From: an uncultured Burkholderiales bacterium
GTDB taxonomy: Bacteria > Pseudomonadota > Gammaproteobacteria > Burkholderiales > Thiobacillaceae
Length of the DNA stretch: 64,000 nt
Reading direction: 5' to 3'
NCBI GenBank assembly: GCA_937949525.1
Contig: CALEDT010000020.1
Coordinates: forward strand, 1-64,000
Shown: positions 33,770-41,870 of the stretch, piece after piece
Layout of the letters: each line of letters opens with the position of its first letter
How positions within the stretch are numbered: the stretch's first letter is position 1
Made by a program: the position numbers and the translations under genes
The notes under the pieces: generated by a model
What the model saw: the letters and a program-made list of their open reading frames with translations, nothing else
The model's database searches: none
What the model was told of the DNA's origin: nothing

Positions 33770-35074
33770 TCAACCCGCGCCGGCGTCGGCCGGCAGATCG
33801 ACACGGACCGACAGTCCGCGCGGTTGCGCGCCGCCCAGCTTGATGTGGCCGCCATGCAGCGTGACGATGCGCCGGGCGATGGACAGCCCCAACCCGCTGC
33901 CCGGGATTTCGGCGCCGGCCAGACGGTGAAAACGCTGGAACACCGAATCGCGCTCGCTATCCGGGATGCCGGGCCCATCGTCGACCACGCACAGCATGGC
34001 CCCGGAAGCGATGGCCGCCACGGCCACGTCCACCCGGCTGCCGGTCGGGCAGTAATGCAGCGCGTTGTCGATCAGATTGCCGAGCAGGACACGCAGTGCG
34101 TGGGCGTCGCCTTGGACCGCGACCGCGTCGCAGCGCGACAGGCCCAGGTCGATGCCGCGCGCATCGGCCAGGGCGGAGTAGTCTGCGACCACGGTCCGCG
34201 CCAGCTCGTCCAGCGCCACGCGCTCGCGTTCCAGTCGGCCGGCCGAGGGTTCCAGCCGCGCCATGCTCAGCAGTTGCCCGACCAGGTGGCTGCCGCGCGC
34301 CACCCCTTGTTCCAACTGAGCCAGCGCCGTCGCGCGTTCGCGCGCATCCTGCGCACGCGCCGCCAGTTGTGCCTGCAACTTGATCACCGCCAGCGGCGTG
34401 CGCAGTTCGTGGGCGGCGTCGGACAGGAACTGCCGCTGCCCGGCCATGGCCTCGTCGAGGCGCCGCAACAGCTCGTTCAGGGTGCGCACCAGCGGCGCCA
34501 CTTCATCGGGCAGGCCAGCGTCATCGATGGCCTGCAGGCGCGTCGCGCCGCGCTGTTCGACCTCACGACGCACCCCGTCGAGCGGTGCAAGCGCGCGTTT
34601 CACCGCCGCGCCGATGAACACGCTCAGGCCGACAATCAGCGCGGCCAGCGGGATCAACAGCCAGGGCACAATCTCGGCGAAGGTGCGCGCACGTCGTGCG
34701 ACGCTGGAGGCGACCTGGATGGTGAGCCCGCGTTCGGTCAGCGTGTAGGTGCGCCAGGTGGCCTCGTGCCAGTCGACGACGTTGAAGCCGTCTTCCTGTC
34801 GCGGTGGCCCGCCATCGTCGATCGACGCGTACAGCAGCTCACCGTCGCTCGACCAGATCTGGCTGATGAACTGGCCGCCATCCTCGCGCCGTTCGTCGTG
34901 CGTCGTTTGCACGCCATGGCGCACGACCGAATGCGCGATCTGTTCCAGACCATAGTCGCGCACACGGTTGAAGGCATCCCAGGCGAGCAGGTAGGTGATC
35001 ACGCTGACCAGCAGTCCGGTCAGCAAGACGGCGCCGATCAGCCAGACCAGCAGACGGCGCTGTATCGACGTCAC
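33770..35074 (-). CDS. Two-component sensor histidine kinase (QseC/PmrB-like)
   Basis: 434 aa inner-membrane kinase. TM1 is about 8-30 and TM2 about 137-158, bracketing a 105-residue periplasmic sensor. The phospho-accepting His222 is in S-D-A-A-H-E-L-R-T-P. The N box (G-N-L-I-D-N-A), D-D-G-P-G-I-P and G-S-G-L-G-L-S-I catalytic motifs are complete. The GTG start (35072-35074) overlaps the response-regulator stop as GTGA, so the pair is coupled. Similarity to QseC/PmrB-type kinases is general; the signal is unknown. It converges with smc across 34 bp. Confidence 0.93.
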   Translation of the reverse strand: MTSIQRRLLVWLIGAVLLTGLLVSVITYLLAWDAFNRVRDYGLEQIAHSVVRHGVQTTHDERREDGGQFISQIWSSDGELLYASIDDGGPPRQEDGFNVVDWHEATWRTYTLTERGLTIQVASSVARRARTFAEIVPWLLIPLAALIVGLSVFIGAAVKRALAPLDGVRREVEQRGATRLQAIDDAGLPDEVAPLVRTLNELLRRLDEAMAGQRQFLSDAAHELRTPLAVIKLQAQLAARAQDARERATALAQLEQGVARGSHLVGQLLSMARLEPSAGRLERERVALDELARTVVADYSALADARGIDLGLSRCDAVAVQGDAHALRVLLGNLIDNALHYCPTGSRVDVAVAAIASGAMLCVVDDGPGIPDSERDSVFQRFHRLAGAEIPGSGLGLSIARRIVTLHGGHIKLGGAQPRGLSVRVDLPADAGAG

Positions 35075-35757
35075 GACAGACCGTGGAGCGGCGGTGCCGC
35101 GGGATCGACCAGCCTGTAGCCGACGCCGCGCACATTGCGGATCCACTCCGGCCCCAGCTTGCGCCGCAGATGGTGCAGGTGCACCTCGACGGCGTTGCTG
35201 GCCACTTCCTCACCCCAGCCATACAGCCGCTCCTCGATGCGCTCGCGCGACAGCACGACGCCGGGTTTCTCGATCAGCATGGCCAGCAGCATGAATTCGC
35301 GCTGCGACAGGCGCAGCGGCCGGCCGTGCAGGCTGGCTTCGTGCGTCGCCGGATCGACGCACAATGCGCCCAGTCGCATGTCCGTCCGGGTGCGGCCGAC
35401 GTGGCGCCGGCGCAAAGCATGGATGCGCGCGATCAGTTCGTCGAGGTCGAAGGGTTTGACCAAATAATCGTCCGCGCCCAGATTGAGACCGGCGACACGG
35501 TCGGACACCGCGTCACGCGCGGTGACCACCAGAACGGGTAGGTCGCGCCGGTTGTGGCGCAGCGCCTTCAATAACGACAGACCGTCCAGCCGCGGCAGGC
35601 CCAGGTCCAGCAGCAGCAGGTCGTACTCGCCGTTGTCCAGGGCCAGCAGCGCGGCGCGGCCGTCCTTCGCCCAGTCGACCGCGAATCCGGCGAGTTTCAA
35701 ACCGCGTTGCATGCTGGCGCCCAGCATGGGGTCATCCTCGGCCAGCAGCAGCTTCAT
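35071..35757 (-). CDS. OmpR-family response regulator (QseB/PmrA-like)
   Basis: 228 aa. The receiver domain (1-120) has the acidic pocket E7-D8-D9 and phosphorylation site Asp51 (L-L-L-L-D-L-G-L-P), plus V-K-P-F for the conserved Lys. A winged-helix DNA-binding domain follows (L-S-Q-R-E-F-M-L-L and R-N-V-R-G-V-G-Y-R-L). ATG 35755-35757 is the family start; the open frame upstream is low-complexity shadow. It is followed by its cognate kinase and preceded 148 bp upstream by a small exported protein that could be a target or accessory. Confidence 0.95.
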   Translation of the reverse strand: MKLLLAEDDPMLGASMQRGLKLAGFAVDWAKDGRAALLALDNGEYDLLLLDLGLPRLDGLSLLKALRHNRRDLPVLVVTARDAVSDRVAGLNLGADDYLVKPFDLDELIARIHALRRRHVGRTRTDMRLGALCVDPATHEASLHGRPLRLSQREFMLLAMLIEKPGVVLSRERIEERLYGWGEEVASNAVEVHLHHLRRKLGPEWIRNVRGVGYRLVDPAAPPLHGLS

Positions 35758-35905
35758 GCGTGTCGAAAAAGCGGGGAGACGGACATCGATCGGGATGATA
35801 CGCCCCGGGCGCGGTGGGGCCGATGCGGGCCACGCAAGGCGGGTATTGTGTGGAGATGCGAGCGTGGACGGCGTACTGCGGCGGGCGCGGCACGCCGTTC
35901 CGACA

Positions 35906-36193
35906 TCACTTCTTGGGGGTGGCCGGAGCCGCGGCAGGGGCGGCCGCTTTCTTGACCGGCTCCGCTTTGACCGGCTCCGCTTTGACCGGGTGCGCCGACG
36001 CAGCGGCGCCAGCCGATTCGGCCGCAGCCTTGGCCGGCATCTCGCTCTTGTCGCCCGCTTTGGGTTTGGCGCTGGCTTGCGCCGCGGCGGGCTGCCCGGC
36101 CGACGGGGGTTTGACGGCGTCCGCAGCTTGCGCGGTGGCACCCATGAAGTACAGCGAAGTGGTGGCGAGTATGGCCATCAGGGTCTTTTCCAT
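35906..36193 (-). CDS. Small exported Ala/Lys/Pro-rich protein, function unknown
   Basis: 95 aa. The signal peptide (M-E-K-T-L-M-A-I-L-A-T-T-S-L-Y-F-M-G-A-T-A-Q-A-A) is cut near A-Q-A/A-D. The mature part is low-complexity Ala, Pro, Lys and Glu with tandem K-A-E-P-V units near 70-80, and no Cys. AAGGAA sits at a good distance before the ATG, supporting real translation. I do not recognise a family. The composition suggests a disordered periplasmic or cell-wall-associated protein. It may belong with the adjacent two-component system. The 226 bp upstream (36194-36419) holds no convincing gene. Confidence 0.65.
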   Translation of the reverse strand: MEKTLMAILATTSLYFMGATAQAADAVKPPSAGQPAAAQASAKPKAGDKSEMPAKAAAESAGAAASAHPVKAEPVKAEPVKKAAAPAAAPATPKK

Positions 36194-36419
36194 GTGCGTT
36201 CCTTGGTCAGTTGCGCCGCGCGAACACCGCGTGGCTGATGGCCATTTTCAATATCGAGACTTAAGGGGTGCTTAGCGTCAAAACGACATGGCTCGCTTTT
36301 ATGGGATGCGTGTGGGGGAGCGGCGACCTGTCACCCCTGTCCTGATTGCGCCGGGCCGGAAAATGATCGCTGCCTTGAAGCCTCGGTGTTCGAGCGGAAC
36401 GCTAAGGGGGTGGGGTGAC

Positions 36420-36968
36420 TTAGTGGGGCGCGGCACTGACCGCGATTTCGAGGATGAAGCGTATGCCCAGGGCATGACGTATCTCATCCAACGTTAAATG
36501 ACGCATGAACACGCCGATACCCGGCGCCATCGGATTGCTCATGCAGGTGAGCGCGCGCACCGGCTGCGCTTCATGCCACAGGCGGAAATGGGTCTTGAAA
36601 TACAGATGCGACGGGCCGCCGTCGCTGTCGAACGCCACGCGCCACGGCCGCGGCATGCCGGCGATGGTCTCCTCGCTGCGGTGCCAATGGACGATGCGGA
36701 AGCGTCCCGGCGCGACGTTTTGCGGCGAGTCGCTGACGGTGTCGATCTCGAACACGCAGAAAGGGTCGTGTTCCTGCACGGCGTTGCTGGCGACGGATAG
36801 GCCATATTGCAGGCGTACGGTGGCAGCGCCTGCGGGTACGGTGAGCGGCTCGCGCAGCGTCAGCCAGCCGTAGGTCGTCCCGGCGCCGGGTGTGGGGTTG
36901 CCGGCGCAGCCGGCCACCAGCCAGGCGCCGAGGCATGCCAGCAGGCAAGTGCGCAATCGCGGTCGCAT
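36420..36968 (-). CDS. Predicted lipoprotein, function unknown
   Basis: 182 aa. An Arg-rich n-region and hydrophobic core end in lipobox V-A-G-C near residue 20, so a lipid-anchored envelope protein is predicted. The mature part is mainly beta (R-L-Q-Y-G, F-C-V-F-E-I-D-T-V, F-R-I-V-H-W-H-R-S-E-E) and ends with L-T-L-D-E-I-R-H-A-L-G-I-R-F. I do not recognise the family. An in-frame ATG at 36980 is an alternative start. It is divergent from hslR with only 6-18 bp between starts, so promoters must overlap the coding ends. Confidence 0.72.
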   Translation of the reverse strand: MRPRLRTCLLACLGAWLVAGCAGNPTPGAGTTYGWLTLREPLTVPAGAATVRLQYGLSVASNAVQEHDPFCVFEIDTVSDSPQNVAPGRFRIVHWHRSEETIAGMPRPWRVAFDSDGGPSHLYFKTHFRLWHEAQPVRALTCMSNPMAPGIGVFMRHLTLDEIRHALGIRFILEIAVSAAPH

Positions 36969-36986
36969 GCGGCTTATCATGCGCGC

Positions 36987-37394
36987 ATGGACAAGGAAAC
37001 ACCAGCCGACGGCTCGGACGGCGAGCGCGCCCGCCTCGACAAGTGGTTGTGGGCGGCGCGCTTTTTCAAGACCCGCGCTCTGGCGCGTGACGCCGTGGAC
37101 AACGGCCGTGTGCGCGTCAACGCGGCGCGGGTGAAGCCGGCGCGCGCGTTGCGCGTGGGCGACGTGGTCGACATCCGCATCGGCGAACTGACCTGGCGCA
37201 TCACCGTGCGCGATCTGTCCGACCGGCGCGGTCCGGCGCCATGGGCACGCGAACTGTATGACGAGGATCCGGCGAGTCGTGAAGCGCGCGAACGGCGGAT
37301 CGAGGCGGAACGTCTGGCGCGCGAACCGGCGCACGCGCTGCACGGACGACCGACCAAGCGCGACCGACGCATGATTCATCGATTCATGGAATGA
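36987..37394 (+). CDS. hslR: S4-domain RNA-binding heat-shock protein HslR (Hsp15)
   Basis: 135 aa, near the E. coli Hsp15 length. The S4 fold begins R-L-D-K-W-L-W-A-A-R-F-F-K-T-R near residue 16 and continues G-R-V-R-V-N. The C-terminal tail is basic and charged (P-T-K-R-D-R-R-M-I). Hsp15 binds 50S subunits carrying stalled nascent chains and helps recycle them. An FAD oxidoreductase gene starts 8 bp downstream, so the two are likely cotranscribed. Confidence 0.92.
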   Translation: MDKETPADGSDGERARLDKWLWAARFFKTRALARDAVDNGRVRVNAARVKPARALRVGDVVDIRIGELTWRITVRDLSDRRGPAPWARELYDEDPASREARERRIEAERLAREPAHALHGRPTKRDRRMIHRFME

Positions 37395-37401
37395 CCGCAG
37401 A

Positions 37402-38643
37402 GTGGCCCAGGACATGGACGAAATGCACGCGACCGGGGAGCTGGGGGTGACGCAGGCGAACCATTACGACGCCATCGTCGTCGGCGGCGGCGCCAGCGGT
37501 GTGGTCGCCGCGGCACGCATGGCGGCCGCGGGGCGGCGCGTGCTGCTGCTGGAAGCCGGGACACGCTTTGGCGGCTGTATCCAGAGCTGGCGCCCCAGTA
37601 CCGATTTCTGGCTGGAGCTGGGCGCGCATACCGCCTACAACTCCTACGGCCCGCTGCTGCGCGCGCTGACCGACAGCGGCGGGGCGGATGCGCTGTTGCG
37701 CCGGGAGAAACTCGGCTACCGCTTCCTGCACACCGATGGGGGCTTGCAGTCGCCGCTGGCGCGCCTGGGGTGGATCGAAGCGGCCGTTTCCATGCCGTTC
37801 GGCCTGCGCCGGCCCAAGGCTGGGCGGGACGTCGCCGACTGGTTCGGCCGGCTGCTGGGGCCGGGCAACTACCGCCGTTTGTTGGCGCCGGCTTTCGCTG
37901 CGGTATTGTCGCAGCCGGCCGACCGCTTCCCGGCCGAATGGCTGTTCCGGCGCAAGCCGCGGGTCAAGTCCGCGCCGCGCAAGTTTACCTATCCGGGCGG
38001 CCTGCAGGCGCTGCTGGAGCGCATCGTGCGCGGCGCGGGCTTCGAAGCCCGCCTGGACACCGCGGTGACCGCGATCGAACGTCGATCCGGCGGTTTTCAC
38101 GTCCGGGCCGACGGGCAGACGTGGACCTGCGCGCAGTTGCTGCTGGCCTTGCCGGTGGATGCCGCCGCCCGCTTGCTGCGCGCGTCGTGGCCGGAACTGG
38201 CGTCGCGTCTGGAGCAGTTTGTCATGGTGGAGATACCCGCCGTCGGCGTCGTCGTGCAGGCCAAGCGCACCAGCCTGCCGCCGGTCGCGGGCCTGATCGG
38301 TGCGGATGACCTGTTCTGGTCGGTGGTGACGCGCGACCCGGTGCCGCATCCCGATCTGCGCGGCTTCACCTTCCATTTCCGCCCCGATGCCGGCGATGCC
38401 GCAGCCTGTCGGGCGCGCATCGCGGCGGTGTTGGGCGTGGCGGAAGCCGACTTCCTGCACGTTCATGCGACAATCAATCGCCTGCCGGCACTGGACACGC
38501 GTCATCCGCCGCTGGCCGCGGAGATCTCGGCCATGCTCGACGGCCAGCCGCTGGCGCTGGTGGGCAACTATCTGAACGGCCTGTCGATCGGCGACTGCGC
38601 CGAACGCGCCGAGCGCGAGGTTCAGCGTCTGCTCGCGCTCTGA
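37402..38643 (+). CDS. FAD-dependent amine-oxidase/protoporphyrinogen-oxidase-like protein
   Basis: 413 aa flavoprotein. The dinucleotide motif V-V-G-G-G-A-S-G-V-V near 25-34, the E-A-G-T-R-F-G-G following it, and a C-terminal N-Y-L-N-G-L-S-I-G-D FAD segment near 388-397 place it in the NAD(P)-binding/amine-oxidase superfamily that includes HemG/HemY oxidases. A role in haem synthesis is possible but unproven; no other hem gene is near. Start choice is uncertain between GTG 37402, ATG 37414 and ATG 37423, because no clean ribosome site separates them. Confidence 0.8.
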   Translation: MAQDMDEMHATGELGVTQANHYDAIVVGGGASGVVAAARMAAAGRRVLLLEAGTRFGGCIQSWRPSTDFWLELGAHTAYNSYGPLLRALTDSGGADALLRREKLGYRFLHTDGGLQSPLARLGWIEAAVSMPFGLRRPKAGRDVADWFGRLLGPGNYRRLLAPAFAAVLSQPADRFPAEWLFRRKPRVKSAPRKFTYPGGLQALLERIVRGAGFEARLDTAVTAIERRSGGFHVRADGQTWTCAQLLLALPVDAAARLLRASWPELASRLEQFVMVEIPAVGVVVQAKRTSLPPVAGLIGADDLFWSVVTRDPVPHPDLRGFTFHFRPDAGDAAACRARIAAVLGVAEADFLHVHATINRLPALDTRHPPLAAEISAMLDGQPLALVGNYLNGLSIGDCAERAEREVQRLLAL

Positions 38644-38661
38644 CTCTTGGAGGAATACGTC

Positions 38662-39213
38662 ATGCCCCGAGTATTGGTCCCCCTGGCGCACGGTTTCGAG
38701 GATCTGGAAGCCGTCACCATCGTCGACATCCTGCGCCGTGCCGGTATCGATGTGGTCACCGCCGGACTGGAACCCGGTCTGGTCCTGGGCAGCCGCGGCC
38801 TGCGCGTGCAGCCGGACGCGACGCTGGACGAGGCCATGGGTTATGAATACGACCTGGTGGCGCTGCCCGGCGGTCTGCCCGGTGCCGATCATCTACGCGA
38901 CGATGCGCGCGTGCAGGAGGTGCTGCGGCGGACGGCGGCCGCGGGCCGCTACACCGCCGCGATCTGCGCCGCGCCCATGGCGCTGGCGCGCGCCGGACTG
39001 CTCGATGGCCGGCGCGCGACCGGTTATCCCGGCGTGCTCGACAGTTTAGGGCTGCCGGACACCCGCATCAGCGGCGACGCGGTGGTGGTCGACGACCGCG
39101 TGGTTACCTCACGCGGCCCGGGCACGGCGATGGATTTCGCGCTGACACTGATCGAACTGCTGGTGGGCAGAGACATGCGTGACCAGGTCGAAGCCGGCTT
39201 GGTGCGGCGCTGA
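38662..39213 (+). CDS. DJ-1/PfpI family protein (YajL-like)
   Basis: 183 aa. The reactive Cys102 (A-I-C-A-A-P) at the nucleophile elbow and Glu13 (H-G-F-E-D-L-E) match YajL/DJ-1, which are linked to oxidative-stress protection and proposed deglycase/glyoxalase activity. D-L-V-A-L-P-G-G-L-P-G-A is the conserved strand-loop. GGAGGA lies 8-13 bp before the chosen ATG; a TTG further up is part of that ribosome site. The stop is 24 bp before the CBS gene, suggesting a short operon. Confidence 0.9.
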   Translation: MPRVLVPLAHGFEDLEAVTIVDILRRAGIDVVTAGLEPGLVLGSRGLRVQPDATLDEAMGYEYDLVALPGGLPGADHLRDDARVQEVLRRTAAAGRYTAAICAAPMALARAGLLDGRRATGYPGVLDSLGLPDTRISGDAVVVDDRVVTSRGPGTAMDFALTLIELLVGRDMRDQVEAGLVRR

Positions 39214-39237
39214 CTCGGATGACACGGAGGGTGCGCC

Positions 39238-39675
39238 ATGTACGTGCATGAAGTGCTGGCCGTCAAGCGCGGCGGCGAAATCCACTCGATTGCGCCGGAA
39301 GCCAGTGTCGAGGAGGCGGTGCGCCGCATGGTCGACCTCGACATCGGCTCGCTGGTGGTATTGCAGGATCAGGACATGGTCGGGCTGATCACCGAGCGCG
39401 ACATCCTGCGCGGCCTGCGCGCGCGTGGCTGTGCGCTCGAAGGTGTGCGTGTCGGGGCGCTGATGGAGCACCAGCCGGTGATCGTGGCCCCGGACGACAG
39501 CGTCGACTACGCGCGCGACGTGATGACCAAGAGCCGCATCAGCCACGTCGTCGTGCTCGATGGCAAGCAACTCATGGGCGTGATCTCCTTCCACGACGTG
39601 GCGCGCGCCTGCCTGAAAGAAGCCAATTTCGAGAACTCGCTGCTCAAGCGTTACATCCGGCACTGGCCGGAGTGA
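39238..39675 (+). CDS. Two-CBS-domain protein
   Basis: 145 aa made of a CBS pair (Bateman module): first about 10-65 (E-E-A-V-R-R-M-V-D-L-D-I-G-S-L-V-V-L then G-L-I-T-E-R-D-I), second about 78-130 (V-M-T-K-S-R-I-S-H-V-V-V-L then G-V-I-S-F-H-D-V). Such proteins sense adenosine ligands and regulate partners. No fused effector is present, so the target is unknown. ACGGAGG precedes the ATG. It follows the DJ-1 gene by 24 bp. Confidence 0.92.
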   Translation: MYVHEVLAVKRGGEIHSIAPEASVEEAVRRMVDLDIGSLVVLQDQDMVGLITERDILRGLRARGCALEGVRVGALMEHQPVIVAPDDSVDYARDVMTKSRISHVVVLDGKQLMGVISFHDVARACLKEANFENSLLKRYIRHWPE

Positions 39676-39686
39676 ATCGGCGAATC

Positions 39687-39704
39687 CGGTCGGCGTGACG
39701 ACCG
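39687..39704. terminator. Hairpin between convergent CBS and DsrE genes
   Basis: CGGTCG and CGACCG pair around a 6-nt loop in the 29-bp gap between the two stops. No T tract follows, so it is at best a weak bidirectional stop or 3' stabiliser. Confidence 0.35.
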
Positions 39705-40217
39705 TTAGCGGATGTCTTCCAGGTTGAACTTCTTGTCCAGGATCATGGGCATGACCACGGCGTAGCCCTGGTTTTGCCAGTACACCAGTTCCACCGGCGC
39801 CGATGGAACCACCTGGATGAAATCCTGCAGGTCAACCAGACCATAGCCGTAATCGTGCAGCGCCAGCGCGCACACCTTGAACTCGATGCCGATGTCCGCG
39901 TAGTAGCGCATGCGATCCACCACTTCGCGGTATTTTTCCTCGTTCTTGCGCGCCACCGTGACCAGCTCGGTACCGTGCAGCACGACCTTGATGGTGTGCG
40001 GGTCGTAGCTGTAGGGCGGTTCGGATAGCGGCAGAATCAGCGAACGGATCCAGTACAGCGCGGCACCCATCTTGGCGGGGTCGTCGAGAAAGAAATCGAA
40101 CACCACCCTGGGGGCGGTATACGGGGTGTCCACCCGCACCGCTTGCGCGCCGGCTGACGGCGCCAGCAGGCTGGCGCACAGCGCGATGATGGGCATGAAA
40201 TGGCTGCGGTTGTCCAT
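39705..40217 (-). CDS. DsrE-family protein with signal peptide
   Basis: 170 aa. A signal peptide (about 1-26, ending S-A-G-A-Q-A) predicts a periplasmic protein. The rest matches the DsrE/DsrF-like fold (K-V-V-L-H-G-T-E-L, Y-Y-A-D-I-G-I-E-F-K-V-C-A-L-A-L). One Cys near residue 121 sits where DsrE proteins often have a sulfur-carrying residue. GAGGAGG is an excellent ribosome site 9 bp before the ATG. Related exported proteins occur in sulfur oxidisers and acidophiles; a sulfur-handling role is inference. It lies 28 bp after rsgA. Confidence 0.82.
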   Translation of the reverse strand: MDNRSHFMPIIALCASLLAPSAGAQAVRVDTPYTAPRVVFDFFLDDPAKMGAALYWIRSLILPLSEPPYSYDPHTIKVVLHGTELVTVARKNEEKYREVVDRMRYYADIGIEFKVCALALHDYGYGLVDLQDFIQVVPSAPVELVYWQNQGYAVVMPMILDKKFNLEDIR

Positions 40218-40245
40218 GTCGTCCTCCTCGTGTGCCGGACAGTTC

Positions 40246-41103
40246 TCAGCATAGCCGAAACAACAACCGGTGATAGACATGCAGGCGGAAGGGTTGGATT
40301 TCGCCCGCCTGCACGGCGGCGAGCACGGCGCAGCCGGGCTCGTGCAGATGACGGCAGTTGTGGAAGCGGCATAGACCACGGCGGCTACGAATCTCCGGGA
40401 AGGCTTGCGTCAACTGGTCGGCCGTGAGGTGATCCAGTCCGAACTCCTGCATACCGGGTGAATCGATCAACGCACCGCCGCCCGGCAGTTCGATCAGACG
40501 CGCGGACGTGGTGGTGTGGCGGCCGGCATCGAGCGCCTGCGAGACCTCGGCCGTGGCCGCCCGGGCGTGGGGCGCCAAGGCATTGAGCAGGGTGCTCTTG
40601 CCCACGCCCGATGCGCCCACCAGTACGCTGGTGCGGTCGCGCAGGCGCGCGCTCAGCGCCGAGAGATCGCCCTGGGCCGACAGCACGAGCAGGTCGTAGC
40701 CCAGTGCGCGATAGGCTTGCAGGTGCCCCACCAGCGCGTCGGTCTGCGCCAGATCTGCCTTGTTGACCACGATCACCGCCGGAATCCCGGCGGCCTCGCA
40801 GGCCACCAGGCAGCGGATCAGCAGTTCCTCGCGAAAGCTGGGCACTGCAGCGACCACCAGCAGCGCCAGATCGACGTTGGCGGCGATCCGCTTGCTGCGC
40901 GCCCCATCCGAGCGGTACAGCAGGTTGGTACGCGGCTCCACCCGTTCGATGACGCCGGCGCCATCCTGGATGATGCAATACTGCACGCGATCGCCGCAGG
41001 CGATGTCGGCGTTGCGCCCGCGTATCACGCAACTGACCGATGTCGCCCCGTCCTGCACGACGAAGCGGCGGCCGTGGCTGGCGATGACGCGGCCGCTGGG
41101 CAA
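40246..41103 (-). CDS. rsgA: Ribosome small-subunit-dependent GTPase RsgA
   Basis: 285 aa circularly permuted GTPase that checks late 30S assembly. The order is an OB fold, then G4 (V-N-K-A-D), G1 (G-A-S-G-V-G-K-S-T), G3 (D-S-P-G-M) and a zinc knuckle C-R-F-H-N-C-x-H-x-x-x-x-G-C. The start is a TTG at 41101-41103, 5 bp after the stop of the pterin dehydratase gene, consistent with coupled translation. It is somewhat short at the N terminus compared with E. coli RsgA (about 350 aa). Confidence 0.93.
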   Translation of the reverse strand: MPSGRVIASHGRRFVVQDGATSVSCVIRGRNADIACGDRVQYCIIQDGAGVIERVEPRTNLLYRSDGARSKRIAANVDLALLVVAAVPSFREELLIRCLVACEAAGIPAVIVVNKADLAQTDALVGHLQAYRALGYDLLVLSAQGDLSALSARLRDRTSVLVGASGVGKSTLLNALAPHARAATAEVSQALDAGRHTTTSARLIELPGGGALIDSPGMQEFGLDHLTADQLTQAFPEIRSRRGLCRFHNCRHLHEPGCAVLAAVQAGEIQPFRLHVYHRLLFRLC

Positions 41104-41108
41104 GTGGG

Positions 41109-41453
41109 TCAGAGTTCGAACAGGGCGTCGATCTTCGCCGCGCAGATGAAATCCGACTCGGACAGGCCGCCGATGGCGTGGGTCACGTACTCGACCCGGC
41201 AGGTGTTGTAACCCACCGTCAGGTCCGGGTGGTGCCCCTGTTGGTGCGAGACCCAGGCGATGGCGTTGACGAAGGTCATGGTCACGTAGTGGTCGGCAAA
41301 GCGGAAGTCACGCCGCAGTTTGCCATCCACCACCCGCCAGTCGCTGGCGAGTTTGGGCAGCAGCGCCTCGATTTCACCGGCGGTCAGCGGCGGGATGCCG
41401 CCTTCGCACGGCTTGCACTTGCCTTTGGCGAGATCGCAGAAGGTATCGGTCAT
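41109..41453 (-). CDS. Pterin-4a-carbinolamine dehydratase-like protein
   Basis: 114 aa, normal PCD/DCoH length. The signature H-Q-Q-G-H-H-P-D-L-T-V-G-Y-N near 70-83 carries the paired catalytic His residues. The N terminus has an extra C-x(6)-C-x-x-C pattern (C6, C13, C16) that may bind metal. PCD dehydrates 4a-hydroxytetrahydropterin after aromatic hydroxylation; no phenylalanine hydroxylase is nearby, so a role in pterin or molybdopterin recycling is possible. Confidence 0.92.
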   Translation of the reverse strand: MTDTFCDLAKGKCKPCEGGIPPLTAGEIEALLPKLASDWRVVDGKLRRDFRFADHYVTMTFVNAIAWVSHQQGHHPDLTVGYNTCRVEYVTHAIGGLSESDFICAAKIDALFEL

Positions 41454-41523
41454 GGGTGTCCAGGCAATCGGTGTATGGGGTCGGACGAGCGAGCGCGGGC
41501 CGCACGAACGGTCGGCACGCTGC

Positions 41524-41829
41524 TCACTTGAACTTGTAGTAGGTGCGGTTGAGATAGGTGCCGATGTTCAACTCGTCTTCCGGGAACAGGTTGTTGCCCA
41601 GATTGGCGTTACAGGTGGTCAGCCACTGCGCGAGTTGATCGGGATTGTTGGCGCGACGGTCCGGCCGGGTGTAGATGCGCGCCGGATCGCCGTTGAAGCG
41701 GCCGGCATGACAGCCGTCGCACTGTGCCTCGTGCAGTTGCTTGCCGGCGGCGAAGTCGCCCTTGTGGAATGGGTTGGCAAAAGCCGGCAGCGCGACCAGG
41801 GACAGCGCCAGCGTCAGATGTTTCATCAT
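41524..41829 (-). CDS. Periplasmic monohaem c-type cytochrome
   Basis: 101 aa. A signal peptide (about 1-18, cut after A-F-A) and haem motif C37-D-G-C40-H41 are clear. There is no obvious C-terminal Met ligand: M1 and M2 are the only Met residues, so the sixth haem ligand is not Met. It is a small soluble electron-transfer or sensor protein. It stands alone between the pterin dehydratase and the M48 protease on the same strand. Confidence 0.86.
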   Translation of the reverse strand: MMKHLTLALSLVALPAFANPFHKGDFAAGKQLHEAQCDGCHAGRFNGDPARIYTRPDRRANNPDQLAQWLTTCNANLGNNLFPEDELNIGTYLNRTYYKFK

Positions 41830-41870
41830 GGCATGCTCCTCTCTCTCGTGCCCGTCAGGGCTGATGGTGC

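Noticed and set aside
36299-36487. A 62-codon minus-strand frame in the gap before the unknown lipoprotein
   Set aside because: No ribosome site, poor composition and overlap with the 3' end of the lipoprotein gene.
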